A stretch of DNA of 32,851 bases from the NCBI GenBank assembly GCA_003427395.1, contig BFEA01000147.1, forward strand, positions 865,002 to 897,852. Reading direction: 5' to 3'. Position numbers and translations under genes: made by a program. The notes beneath the pieces were generated by a model that saw nothing but the letters and a program-made list of their open reading frames with translations, was not told where the DNA came from and ran no database searches. The DNA is from Chara braunii (Eukaryota > Streptophyta > Charophyceae > Charales > Characeae). Of the stretch, positions 18,960-29,090 are shown piece after piece (position 1 is the stretch's first letter; each line of letters starts with the position of its first letter).

Positions 18960-20400
18960 AAGTCCACGAATGCTCAGAAATCTACGAATCCCTAGCAACC
19001 CATCTGAGCTTTCCAACACTGACAAACTCCCTGCTGAGCTCTTCCAGGTCTCACGCCCTCTCCCTGCTGAGTTACAGGGCAACACGACTCACCCCAGCTC
19101 CGACCAGCGTCGTCTCAGCAGCGACCCTTGGTTATCCCTTAGAATGCCCCCCCAAAGCATCCCCAGATCTCTCTACCAAGCCTCACGCTCCTGCATCCGC
19201 AGGTTACAGGGCAATGCCTCAGCACCGACCAGCGTCGTTCTGGCGTCGAATCTCCGCAGGTCACTGAGTATATCAGCAATGGATCATCTAAGCTAAGTTA
19301 TTAGAGGTCCCCGGATTCCTAAATCATTCTTAAACCCCCGTTGGTAGCCAAAAAACACCAGCAGACCTTTTAGATCTAGACTCCTAAGGTACTTCCTAGC
19401 CTTCCTCTCCCTGGGACATACTTACTCAGGGACAGTACCAACCAAACTAACGTCTCCCATAGCTAATGTTTTCTCGCCACCACGCAGCCCCCCCCGGTTC
19501 GCCACTGGATTGCCTTCCTCCCTCGGCAACCCCCAGATCTCTCTACAAGACCTCATATTCCTACAAATTTGCAGGTCACAGGGCAACGCCCCAGCTCCGG
19601 TCAGTGTCGTTCTGGCATCGGCAAAACAGGGGCACAGAACAGATCAGCTCGGCAGATATTAGTCCGGGTGTGACCCTCTCTAAACTCCTATACCCCGGTT
19701 GCAAGTAAAGACTAAATACTACCAAGGATCCAGAACCAAAAAAACATTAGTAAGAACTGTGCAAACAACAACATCCCATCCTCCCCTCAACTATTGAAGA
19801 AAACTGCAGGTCTCGTATTCAATCCTCGATCCGACACTCGGCTGGTCTCATACCCTCCCATGCTAGAGTTACAGGGCACTGTCAGGCCCCAGTACCGAAC
19901 AACCTAGTGTAGACGGTAAGAAGTGCCTTCCTCCCTCGGCAACTCCCCATAGACGTACGCCCTTACGGTGACAGGGATAAAACCCCAGCTACGGCCACGT
20001 AAAAAGTGTTGGTTCTGTCTTCCTTCCTCAACAAAACTCCCCAAGCCTCGTGCTCCTCTGCGGGTCACAGAGCAAAAACGCTCCAGCACCAGCCTGCGTC
20101 GTCCCAGCTCCTTCCTTCTGACCTACTAACAAAACCCACAGTCCCCCCTCGGTTGCCCCTCCTTCCCACCTCTTATCCCGCAGCCCTCTTGAAGCAATGA
20201 CTCAGATCTATAAGAGAGAACGTCTCAATAGGTGAATTTTTCTGAAGACAGGAATTGATAGCACCCACCTCCCAAACCCATCCAACCATACTCCGACAAG
20301 ACTTACTACAGCGAAGCCACCATCTCTCCTACTGTTGTGCCCTAATTCCACTCTGCGGTTAGCCCCTTTCCACAGAGGGCGTCCTTTTTCCCCCATCATG
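18960..20400 (-). repeat. Inverted array matching 15.7-17.75 kb
   Basis: The reverse complement of 19015-19265 aligns almost end to end with 16676-16905 (shared AGGAGCGTGAGGC, GGGGATGCTTTGGGGGGG, ACCAAGGGTCGCTG, GGGGTGAGTCGTGTTGC). Further inverted units lie at about 19545-19625, 19860-20100 and 20255-20400. The plus strand keeps a 108-codon ORF (18970-19296) mirroring the minus-strand ORF 17041-16631. Transcripts across both arms could fold on themselves. Confidence 0.8.
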
Positions 20401-21431
20401 CCATCATAACCCCCGCAAACAGCCCCCTCCTTAAGGGAAAAAAACAGACGGAATTAAGATGAGTATACAAAAAATCCCAAAAAAAATTACGTGCAAATTT
20501 CCAACGTCAATTCTGTTGAAACTAAATTGTGCAAAATTAGCCTCCAAAAATTACAATAGGAAGCCAATTTTCGAAATTGAAATTCAGCAGCAAGATCTTA
20601 AGATGCTTTTTTGGAAATCATAATTTAGAAAAGGGTTAAGAGATTAACTAGAACATCTTTCATAGCGTTGAAATTTTTCGAATGACATTTGAGATGAATT
20701 TTAAGAAATTATGTAAGAAAACATGTAGAGAAATTCAGACTTATGAATATCAAAAGTCAAGAGAGAAAATTAGATCGTAGTTTGGATCGTAGTAAAAAAC
20801 TTGTAGTAAAGAAAAAATTGTACCGAGATAGACTCACGATTATCTGAAATCTCGAATTACAGAAACTCGGGATTAACTCCAGATTAACTCAGGATCAAAG
20901 AAAATCAATCGAAGAACCAATAGAATCAATCTACCGATAGACATCTCAAACATGGGTTGGGGAAGACGAGGAGAAAAAGGTAAGAGGAAAAAAGACGCAT
21001 AAGAGAGTTGTCCTCTCTCCATGAGTAAGATATCTCCTCAGCGATGAAAAAAACGTATGTGTACTACAGATTCAAATGTACTGGCATAGGCTTTTCTTAT
21101 TGTGCTGCTCTCTATTGCATTGCATCGCATAGCATTGCATCGTACTCCATTTCATTTGCAGATCCTCGGGCTCCAAGGATCAAGGATGTGGCATACATGG
21201 ATATTAAGAGGGTAATACTCTAAGGCTTAAAAGGGTTTAAGGGCATAGACTTAGTAACAAAGAATAGGGGGGCTGCTGAATAAGGCTGAGCTAGTAGATA
21301 AGGAGCGCTCCAAGACGGGACAGGTGATACTGGCAGCTCCATGGGACAGCGGAGCCCCCGACTGAGAAGTGAAATGGCCACAGCCCCAGGAAACACCAAA
21401 CAGCAATTCCTGTGTTGAAAGATGTATCAAT
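20401..21431. other. AT-rich stretch without recognisable genes
   Basis: A-rich DNA with only short open frames. TTGCATTGCATCGCATAGCA (about 21115-21135) is a small imperfect GCAT repeat. Nothing else stands out. Confidence 0.5.
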
Positions 21432-21566
21432 GGGACGCTGAATCAGGTTTCCAGCAGGTGCCGCTCCCCACCAATAGATGGAGCAGTGTGACAGATAAGC
21501 CCTCCATTCTGATGGTTCTCTTACCACCGCCGGGATAGAGGGCTTACACACGGGCTTCTTTCCCAG

Positions 21567-21627
<61 letters not shown>
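21432..21627 (+). mobile_element. Poly(A)-tailed insertion with hairpin module (copy 5)
   Basis: GGGACG and a partly broken stem (GCTGAA / TCCAGC) lead into CGCTCCCCACCAATAGATGG (to 21484). About 80 unique bases follow, then a tail of about 60 A residues (21567-21627). The very long tail suggests a recent retroposition or an expanded homopolymer. Confidence 0.65.
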
Positions 21628-21628
<1 letters not shown>

Positions 21629-21724
21629 GAAAAGACAAAAAAAGAGTCATATGAAAAGCTCTGTGAATCGCAGTTGAAGGCAGAGCAAGAAACTGAAGAA
21701 ACGAGGAGGAAGGAGACCCTTGAA

Positions 21725-22272
21725 GATGAAGATAAGCAAAGTCGAACGAAGTCTGACTCAAGTGCATGAACACATAACCACACGTGTGCTGCCATGCACG
21801 AGATAGCAAACAATATGTGGAAAGTCTCGAAACAGGTCTCCTTAAGATCAGTCAACAACAACAAGAGACCAGCCATAGACAAGCTATGGCTTTCTCATCC
21901 CCATCTTCTCCGCCAAATAGTCAAGATGTCACTGGAAGATGAAGAAGACTGGCATTCCCTGACTATTTTCGGTCACCACCAACTACCTCATTATGGGGTA
22001 GCTTTCGAGATACTGTTGATGTTCTCGATGTCCTATATGTACTAATTGTTTCATACTAACCTGATGCGATTCTTCTAACCCAAAAAGGACTAAACTGGTA
22101 CTCGGTTCCATTCCCATTCCCTAATTGGTCTCCCTCCAGTCCCTTCCCTTGCCTTTGTTCAATGAACCGTTGTTTCTCGAAGGTCCGCTGATTTTTCATC
22201 AGACCCTGGTACCAGTTTGATCCCTGGGTTCCCACGGACCCGGAAAATTTTAATTATCTTGAAGGCCCGGTC

Positions 22273-22278
<6 letters not shown>
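21725..22278 (-). repeat. 3' pseudo-LTR of the Penelope-like element
   Basis: This aligns with 28005-28559 at an offset of about 6280, by eye above 90 percent identity. It contains a stem-loop near 22190 (element strand GGTCTG / CGGACC). A CAAT/AAAT microsatellite starts at its inner edge. Confidence 0.88.
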
Positions 22279-22308
<30 letters not shown>

Positions 22309-22325
22309 AAATAAATAAAAAGTCA
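22275..22325 (+). repeat. CAAT / AAAT microsatellite
   Basis: About six CAAT units followed by four AAAT units sit at the inner edge of the 3' pseudo-LTR. An AT-rich tract follows to about 22365. Confidence 0.9.
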
Positions 22326-22409
22326 ATCAATGGAAAAAAAATATATATATTTATTTAATTTTTTTTGGTAGTGATCGAAATCCACCCCCATGTTTTTGAA
22401 GTTTCTATG

Positions 22410-22592
22410 TTTTTTTTTTTGCGAGGAGGTAGGGGACCCCCCCCCCAACTCGAAACCCGTTCCTCGCCCCCCAACCCCCTCCCCGATCGGTCGCGGCGTC
22501 GGCCGAAAAAACTCGGCCTTACCGGCCCCGGCCGGGGGGGTCCTGGCCTAGGCCGCCGGCCGTGGCCTGGGCCGAACCCGGCCGCGGCCAGC
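22410..22592 (-). mobile_element. GC-rich, G4-prone, poly(A)-tailed insertion (copy 2, inside RT)
   Basis: On the minus strand a GC-rich head (GGCC-rich, 22592 to about 22495) leads to GGGGAGGGGGTTGGGGGG, a further G run, and an A11 tail (22420-22410). It is the counterpart of 18200-18392. It truncates the C-terminal part of the Penelope RT frame. Confidence 0.6.
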
Positions 22593-23060
22593 GTGCAACA
22601 TAGCTGATGTGTATGACTCAAAATCTTGCAGCGTCCGAAAAGTGAATTTCCCTTCAGCCCACACATTACCCATGTTCTTTAGGAAAACTTGACACGTCAC
22701 TTTATTATTTTCCACTTCCACCTTCGTCCCCAAGAAATCCCATACGCCCTTCCCTTCATTTGTCCTTTTCAAGGTAAGTGGATCATTATAAGTTTGCTCG
22801 AACAAACTCATCACCCTCTTCTTCCTCTCTTCCCCCTTTCTTACTGGGCTCCATACGAAGAGTGTTACATCGTCCATAAGGCGTACTCCCTTTACCAAAT
22901 TTATATCCGCTCCCAAACTCTGCAAAAGTTTAAAAACATACATTCGCTCATAGCACAAAAAATGCATGTCAATGGGGGACTCATGTTTTTCCCCATTGGG
23001 ATACCAACCCTCTGTTTTATCAGTCGTCCTGACACTACGACGAATGTATGATTCAATTTG
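22593..23060 (-). pseudogene. Penelope RT: palm motifs B and C
   Basis: Motif B, QRVGIPMGKNMSPPL, is encoded at 23014 down to about 22970. After a frame change the ORF 22967-22548 continues with KGVRLMDDVTLFV. Here MDD (from 22877) is the catalytic Asp pair of motif C. WDFLGTKVEV downstream matches the RT segment that follows the active site in Penelope-like enzymes. Catalytic residues are present, but the reading frame is broken and the C-terminus is replaced by the GC-rich insertion. Confidence 0.8.
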
Positions 23061-23339
23061 AATTTAACCCTCCCTCATTTCTTCAAATTTCACTTTCATC
23101 CATCCATCGATTTCTTTCTTATTTGCGAAGGTCGAGCCATTCCTCTTTTTTCTTAACAATACCATCCTCTTTATTTTCCCTTCATACCAATCTAGGATCC
23201 AATCAACAAGAAATGAGATACTATCGCCTAAGCTTCAAAGACTGGACAAACATAGAACCCTCATTCCCACTTCGCCACCTGCTGATTTTCCAGACCCTTT
23301 CCCGTCTCATGCCCTTTCCCTGGCAGAGATCCTGTCCTG

Positions 23340-23900
23340 AATGATAAAATCCTATAACCCAGTCTTCCACACATCTCTCAATCATACAAGGAATTCTTCC
23401 CTGGAGCCCCCCAGGAAGTTTCCTGCTAACAGTCTTTTCTCCTTCTTTTTTCGCTGCTCAGTGATTCCCCCCTTCTACGGATTGGGGTAGTCAATGCTGG
23501 CAGCCTGAGCACTCTAAAACAAGAAAGTATGGGGGACGGGGAGGGGGAGGGAGGAACTAGTGTGTATAAGTAGGTATCCGACGCCGGGTTCAGGGTGAAG
23601 AGGTTCCCCCTTCCCTCTTTTTTTTCTTTTTCCCCTCCATTTATCCTGCTCTGTCAATCCCTTGGATCCTAGGGCAATCAATGCTGGTAGGATCCCCCCC
23701 GTGACTGTTTTTCTTCTGATGTACTCTATATTCAATCTGTATATGGAACGCTGGACCCGTTTTCCAGCAGGTGATGCTCCCCACCAATAGACGGAGCCTC
23801 TCCCCAGGTGCTAGTGGTGTCTGTTATTATCAGCACCACGAACACTGGCGGGGGCATATTCATTAAATTATATAAAATAAAAAAAAATACAATCAACAAC
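23340..23900. mobile_element. Insertion inside the Penelope RT, with hairpin module (copy 6)
   Basis: This interval separates RT motif A from motif B and has no RT-like frame. It includes hairpin module copy 6 (23745-23797, plus strand), pyrimidine-rich tracts, and two similar GTCAATGCTGG / ATCAATGCTGG blocks near 23490 and 23678. It is probably one or more secondary insertions. Confidence 0.6.
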
Positions 23901-23909
23901 TCTTAGGAT

Positions 23910-24680
23910 CGACGCGTGGGGCAGATGACTGAACATCTCCTTAATATGATACTTCCTCAACTCTTCCCTTCAGCAAACCCGTCGATTTCAGATTAAAGTG
24001 CATCTCCTTCGGCAACAGAAACAACAAGTGATTTAAAACTCGTGCAATCCTACCACTTGCTGTTTTTGTTGCTTCCGGGTATGACGGACTTATTGGTCGA
24101 AACCGACTAATATCTTTAAACTTGGGAATAATATATGCCCGGCCGCACTTCCCACTTCCCCACTGCCTCCAACCCGGCCTTTGTCTCCCATACCGTTTGA
24201 AAACATTCATTCTTCCATAACATAGTCTTCGACTCGTGGGGCAGTTGACTGAACATCTCTTTAATATCATATGCTGCCCCACTCAGTTCCCCTCTCCCTT
24301 TCCCATCCATGCATTTATTAACTTCATCAACTCTTCCTTTTAGCAAACCCGTCGATTTCATATTAAAGTGCATATCCTTCGGCAGCAGAAACAACATGAG
24401 ATTGAAAGCTCGTGCAATACTACCACTTGCTGTTTTTGTTGCTTCCAGGTATCACGGACTTATTGGCTGAAACCGACTGATATCTTTAAACTTAGGAATA
24501 ATATATGCTCGTTCGCAATTACCCTTCCCATCCCACTTCCCCACTGCCTCCAACCCAAATCCCTTGTAAGCCCTTCTACTTCTTTCCATGACTTCTGCCT
24601 TGGACTCCCATACCGTTTCAAAACTCTCATTATTCCAGAACATAGTCTTCATCCCTTCCGCATACACCTCTGGGCACATG
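23910..24680 (-). pseudogene. Penelope RT: tandemly duplicated motif 1-A segment
   Basis: Two adjacent copies encode IIPKFKDISRF-x-PISP, LLFLLPK-x-MHFN and KSTGLLKGRV: one at about 24500-24116 and one at about 24150-23941. The upstream copy keeps YDIKEMFSQLPHES with the motif A catalytic Asp (codon 24268-24266). In the downstream copy the matching place reads IKEMFSHLPH after a frameshift and lacks the Asp. The unit is about 320-370 bp. RPISP corresponds to the conserved entry motif of Penelope RTs. Confidence 0.78.
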
Positions 24681-25384
24681 ATTACAGTCTCATATGTATT
24701 CCTATCCACTGCTGTGGATACCTGTCTCGTCGTCAATTCCCTGATTTTCTCTACCTCCTCCATGTAATCACTTACGATCATCCCTTTGTTTCCTCGTACA
24801 CATCCCCCTACTTCCCTTGCGCTTACCATCGATTCCAAACCCAGTTTCATCAAACTGTCCTTAACTTCCCTCATTAGCCTTGACTCTTTCCTCTGCCCTC
24901 TTTCACATATAATATTTTGTGCATTCCTTACGAAATCACATCCCACATCCAAGTTACTAAGCTTGCATTGAACATGACCCCCCGTCTTCGGTAACGACAC
25001 TTCGATTTCATATTAAAGTGCATATCCTTCGGCACAAGTACAAATCTGCACCGTCTGCTGAGCTTTTGGTCGGTGGTTATGGAGAAATTGGCCGACCGAA
25101 CGATTTTTTCGCCATATGGTCAACAATTTTCGACATGTAAATGCAGCAATTGGCTTTGGAAGTGAAGCCTGGAACTTCCCATAAACCAAATCCCTGATTG
25201 CCCGTAACGACACTTCTCTGTCAAACGTCACACTCACACAAACATGCTTCCTTAAATTTAAGCCGAATTTATTCCAAACCACCCTCGTAAGTACATCCCT
25301 AAGAGTTGACCGAGTCTCCGTTCTCGAAAAATATTTAATTGCAGAGAACAGTTGCATCAGGTAGTCCAGATTGAATTTATACAA
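24452..25384 (-). pseudogene. Penelope-like protein: CxC segment and region upstream of RT
   Basis: One minus-strand frame runs from 25384 to 24452 with a single TAA at 25013-25015. The first part ends with QICTCAEGYAL, a CxC motif (about 25042-25034) at the place where this PLE group has a conserved CxC. The second part contains LPKTGGHVQCKLSNLD and runs into IIPKFKDISRF, the start of the RT. The region between has no named domain. Confidence 0.65.
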
Positions 25385-25476
25385 TTTTCTCTCACTCCAC
25401 GGGTTTCGGATAACTTAATGCAGTTGCCTTTACGGATCGTTCTTCTTCTTTGATAGAACTTTTGACTCAAGTTTTA

Positions 25477-25683
25477 TCAGCTCAAAAAAGCCTCAAATAC
25501 CCCGCCCTCTTCTAGCTTCTTCTTGAAATCCTTTATTCTTCCTACTTCATTCCTGCGTCTCACATGACTCAACCCAATCTCTCGTCTTACCACACTCCAT
25601 TCCTGTCCCCAAACGTTTACTCCTTCTGTACTGAATTTTTTTCCTTCCGACCAACCCCTTATGCAACCCTCTACTAACTTCAC
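25477..25683 (-). pseudogene. Linker between GIY-YIG and CxC segment
   Basis: A short minus-strand ORF (68 aa) sits between the endonuclease and the CxC part. It is basic and charged, and ends at a stop. It is probably a frame fragment of the same polyprotein. No known domain is visible. Confidence 0.4.
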
Positions 25684-25779
25684 ACTCTGGCCGCTTTAGG
25701 TCCTCGAAGATGATTGGTCGCTCGATCCGTAAATTACGAGTCCTACCTACCTTTCTTTCCTTTCATCCCTTTCGTTTTT

Positions 25780-26240
25780 TTTTTCGTCCCGATTTCTTCA
25801 CCCCCTTCGCATTCAATGTTGGCGACCATTTCCCAATGAAAAATCTCTCCACTCTTTCCAGATCCGTCAGGCGGAGCGAACACAATCGGCAAAGCTACGT
25901 AATTCGAATGACCCCAGTGTCTAAGCCAAGAATGTAATCACAAATTACTAGTATCATCCTTACACCCGGTCCTATATACATGCTCCTCCCATCTAGTTCA
26001 CAATTTCCTTCCTGTTTGACCGATGTATAAGTTCCTCGTCCTCGGGTCAATTAACGTATAAATATAGCCTTCGGCATTTTCCCAGGTCTCAGTATTACTA
26101 TCGATCATATCCAGCCAGTTTCCCAAGAATTTATTACCCCATTGTATCTTCCCTCGTAAAACTAACAAAACTATCACATACCTAAGAACTACTTGAAGCT
26201 TCATCAGCTCACGTTGTCGAGCGCATCGGCCCCGGTGCAA
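25780..26240 (-). pseudogene. GIY-YIG endonuclease domain, N-terminal to RT
   Basis: GYIYTLIDPRTRNLYIGQT (from 26069) is a clear GIY-YIG core with standard spacing. After an in-frame TGA (25998-26000) the same frame continues with RWEEHVYRTG, giving the conserved Arg and His region. A frameshift near 25870 leads to LERVERFFIGKWSPTLN, which supplies the catalytic Glu and the terminal P-x-LN motif. A Lys/Arg-rich tail follows. All catalytic landmarks are recognisable, but the frame is interrupted twice. In Penelope-like elements this nuclease nicks target DNA. Confidence 0.85.
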
Positions 26241-27078
26241 GCGAGGGCCCTCCTGATCGCGTTACGCAACAGAAACTTAGGCTTTCAACTTTTCGGAGAC
26301 AACTCGGGGACGACAACGTAACCTCTGAACCCCTATTGTGGAATTCAACATAAATAGTTTACGTAAGTCTAGGTACTTACCTAGATCCTCTCATAGCTTA
26401 CTAGCCTGGTGGGTTACTACTCCCAGCGGCATCATCACCAACTCGGGCGTCCCTCGTTGGTACCTTCGTTACCTCGAATTTCACGGATGACCACTCCACC
26501 TCTCGATCTGGGTGGGGGCGTAACATGCGGAGCCTTTGTGCTAAAATGCATAACGCGCAACTCAATCAGTTCGTCCACCGCCTCGGACCTTCCTCTATCG
26601 ACAACGCCTGCTTCCTGACACATCGCTTAAATCGTGGCCACTTTCTTACTCAAGAACCTCCCAGTAGCCTTCTTGAAGGCTGCCACTGTGTTGTACTCAT
26701 CTGTTGTGGGTCCACCTTGCCATAGGGCTGATTCCCTCAACGGGAAACCCATCCCATCATTTCCTCAGGTCCGGTGTCCCGGTACCCTCAATCTGGGAGA
26801 TTCTTCCTCCCTTCCGGCAGCTTCTGGTGTTGTTGCAATCGCTCTCCCTACCTTCGATGGAGTCTCTCCTTGAGGGCTAACTTGACATGCTTGTGTCGGT
26901 TGCCTCTTACGTTTTTCCAGCCTCTCTTCTACTTCCTACTCCTCTTCCGACTCTGATTCCACAACCTTTCCTTTCCCTTTCACTGCTCTTTCCATAACCG
27001 CCATCCTTCGTAGTCTAGTTTTGAACATTCGTTCAAACTCCTCCCTCAACGATTCCTTTTGTTTCGCCAATAGAATCT
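26241..27078 (-). pseudogene. Middle segment of Penelope-like polyprotein
   Basis: The ORF 26623-26435 reads CQEAGVVDRGRSEAVDELIE and ends in an Arg-rich stretch. The rest is fragmentary in several frames. Placement between the coiled-coil part and GIY-YIG suggests a linker of the same product. No domain is recognised. Confidence 0.4.
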
Positions 27079-27876
27079 TTATTTTCTATTCCCTATCTTC
27101 TTCCTTCTCCTCCTTAGCTTTCTTCTTCTGCATCTCAATTCGATTTTGCTCCTCCCTCGCGACTCTCTCTTCGTCCTCACGTTTCTTCTTCTCTTCTGCT
27201 GTTTTTTCTCCGCTTCCTTCTTCTCCCCAAGCTCCATCTGCTTCGTCGTATACTTACACATCTGGCGAATTCCTTCCTCAAGTTCCTTGCTGAGACCGAT
27301 AGCCATAGTCGGCTCTTTCGAACTTTCAGAAGTGCTTGCCCTGTCGTTCGCTCCTCGTCCTCGTCCCTGGTTGCCTTGGTTATAATTACCTTGATTCCCT
27401 TGTCGAGGCGCATTGCACTCCCGGCTGATGTGGCCATACTGGCCGCAGTTATAGCACTGCGCTGATTGCTTCCGGTCCCGACTACTTCTTCCTTGGTTTC
27501 CGACGTTTCCACTTCCTCCACTCCCTCCGTTTCCACTCCATTCACTGTCACTGTTACCGTTCCACCCATTTCCCCCATTCCTGTTCCCTCCGTTCCCATT
27601 CCATCCATTCCCTCCATTACCGTTCCACCCATACCCTTCGTTACCGCTCGATCCATTCCCGCCGCTACTATTTCAGCCACTACCGCCGTTTCCTTCACCA
27701 TTCCACCCTCCATTACTCTCATTCCACCCACAATTGTTCCCACTGTTATTCCTGTTCCATCCACCGCTGTTACTTCCCCCTCCTCCATTACCATTCGGAG
27801 CTCCTCCGTTACCACCTTGGTTCCAGTTTTCGTCGTTTCCTCCGTTGTTACCGCTCCAATTTCCTTTGGAAGCCAT
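27079..27876 (-). pseudogene. Gly/Asn-rich zinc-knuckle (CCHC) and coiled-coil protein of the Penelope-like element
   Basis: The frame starts MASKGNWSGNN at 27876 and is very rich in Gly, Asn and Trp. A TGA at 27675-27673 interrupts it. The same frame then continues to CYNCGQYGHISREC (27456-27415), a perfect C-x2-C-x4-H-x4-C knuckle. GNQGNYNQGNQGRGRG and then KELEEGIRQMCKYTTKQ follow. A charged Glu/Lys helix begins and moves to another frame near 27185. Such a knuckle is Gag-like and would bind nucleic acid. It is 5' of and colinear with the GIY-YIG and RT remnants, so it was probably the N-terminus of one long ORF or a separate ORF1. Confidence 0.72.
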
Positions 27877-28004
27877 TCTTCGTATCCTGATGGTGTCCGA
27901 TTCCTTGGCCGTTCATCTCGAAGATCGTCCTATGTCTTATGTCACAACTACAGAGCCACCGGAGTCTTGGTGTGAACCTCCAAGATGGTTGCCACTGCCT
28001 GTTC

Positions 28005-28559
28005 GATGAAGATAAGCAAAGTCAAACGAAGTCTGACTCAAGTGCGTGAACACATAACCACACGTGCGCTATCATGCACAAGATAGCAAACAATATGTGG
28101 AAAAGTCTCGAAACAGGTCTCCTTAAGACAAGTCAACAACAACAAGAGATCAGCCATAGACAAGCTATGGCTTTCTCATCCTCATCTTCATCGCCAAATA
28201 GTCAAGATGTCGCCGGAAGATGAAGAAGATTGACATTCCCCGACTAGTTTCTGCCGCCGCCAGCTACGACCTCCTCAGGGGGTAACTTTTGAGATACTGT
28301 TGACGTTTGGATGTCCTATATGTACTAATTGTTTCAGACTAACCTGCTGCAATTCTTCTAACCCAAAAGGGACTAAACGGGTACTCCGTTCCATTCTCAT
28401 TCCAACCGGTCTCCCTCCGGTCCCTTTCCTTGCCTTTGTTCAATGAACCGTTGTTTCTTGAACGTCTGCCGATTTTTCATCAGACCCTGGTCCCACTTTG
28501 ATCCCTGGGTTCCCGAGGACCCGGAAAAAAATATTTTTCCCGAAGGCCTGGTCCTACCA
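28005..28559 (-). repeat. 5' pseudo-LTR of the Penelope-like element
   Basis: This is the partner of 21725-22278. It lies 129 bases upstream of the zinc-knuckle start codon (27876). In both copies the element strand holds GTCTGATGAAAAATC followed by a complementary segment that forms a short stem. Confidence 0.88.
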
Positions 28560-28934
28560 TTTTCGCTATATGTCCCATACCGAGCTACCCTGGTACCAAC
28601 CTTCCTTAGTACCAACCCACCCCCACCTTTTTCACCAACTACACAACCTTTGGCCCCACTTCTCCCAGGAGGCTATCCTCAAAACAATCCCCTCCTTGCC
28701 TGAAATTTTTCTCAAAAGTTTCCTGGGTGAAAACACATACGGGTATGATGAGGAGGATCAGAGTTACTCCCTGGCAAAAAGAAGGGAGAAGAAGAAGAAG
28801 AGTCACGCGCTTGTACTCTTTTTCGCTCTTGCTCTTCTTCCGAGCGAGGTGGGTTGGGTATTGCCAAGTATTTTCTAACATGACTTGGGCGGCTGCCTAT
28901 GTCACGCTATGGCTTCAGTTTCGAACACTGAGTC
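28560..28934. other. No gene recognised
   Basis: Mixed DNA flanking the Penelope-like element. A purine tract of GAAGAAGAAGAAGAG faces CTCTTGCTCTTCTTC about 35 bases on (28785-28840), giving a weak inverted repeat. Confidence 0.4.
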
Positions 28935-29026
28935 ACCGTTGCAGTGGTAAAGGCATCCCGCTGCCACAGCCGAGGTCACCGGTTCCATTCTGTTTGTCTG
29001 CGGATCTTTTTTTTTTTTTTTTTTTT
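28935..29026 (+). mobile_element. tRNA-like segment ending in a long T tract
   Basis: CCGTTGCAGTGGTAAAGGCA resembles an A box and D arm. CACCGGTTCCATTCTG holds a weak B box. A run of about 20 T (29007-29026) follows. The segment near 30307 shares GGTTGCAG-GG-TAAGGCA, suggesting a dispersed tRNA-related family. Confidence 0.4.
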
Positions 29027-29090
29027 TACTGGGCTACACTGATAAACCTACCAACAGGTACGAGCCGGGTAACCAGCCAGGGGACGTTCA

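Larger units (their letters stand above)
21725..28559 (-). mobile_element. Decayed Penelope-like element with N-terminal GIY-YIG (Chlamys/Naiad type)
   Basis: Direct repeats of about 554 bp (21725-22278 and 28005-28559) bracket minus-strand coding remnants. In element order these are a zinc-knuckle protein, a charged coiled-coil segment, GIY-YIG, a CxC segment and a reverse transcriptase. Penelope elements are defined by RT plus GIY-YIG and often sit between such pseudo-LTRs. In canonical ones GIY-YIG is C-terminal, while in the Chlamys/Naiad group it is N-terminal, as here. Stops, frameshifts, a tandem duplication in RT and several later insertions make this copy inactive. Confidence 0.82.

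Noticed and set aside
21291-21809. Minus-strand ORF with a long Phe run
   Set aside because: It is produced by reading through the poly(A) tract and has no domain.
21725-22278. Hammerhead ribozyme in the pseudo-LTR
   Set aside because: CTGATGA and GAAAC occur on the element strand, but the bases between them do not form stem II and no cleavage-site stem III follows. I therefore did not call it.
27466-27975. 169-codon plus-strand Pro/Ser/Thr-rich ORF
   Set aside because: It is the antisense shadow of the Gly/Asn-rich zinc-knuckle frame.
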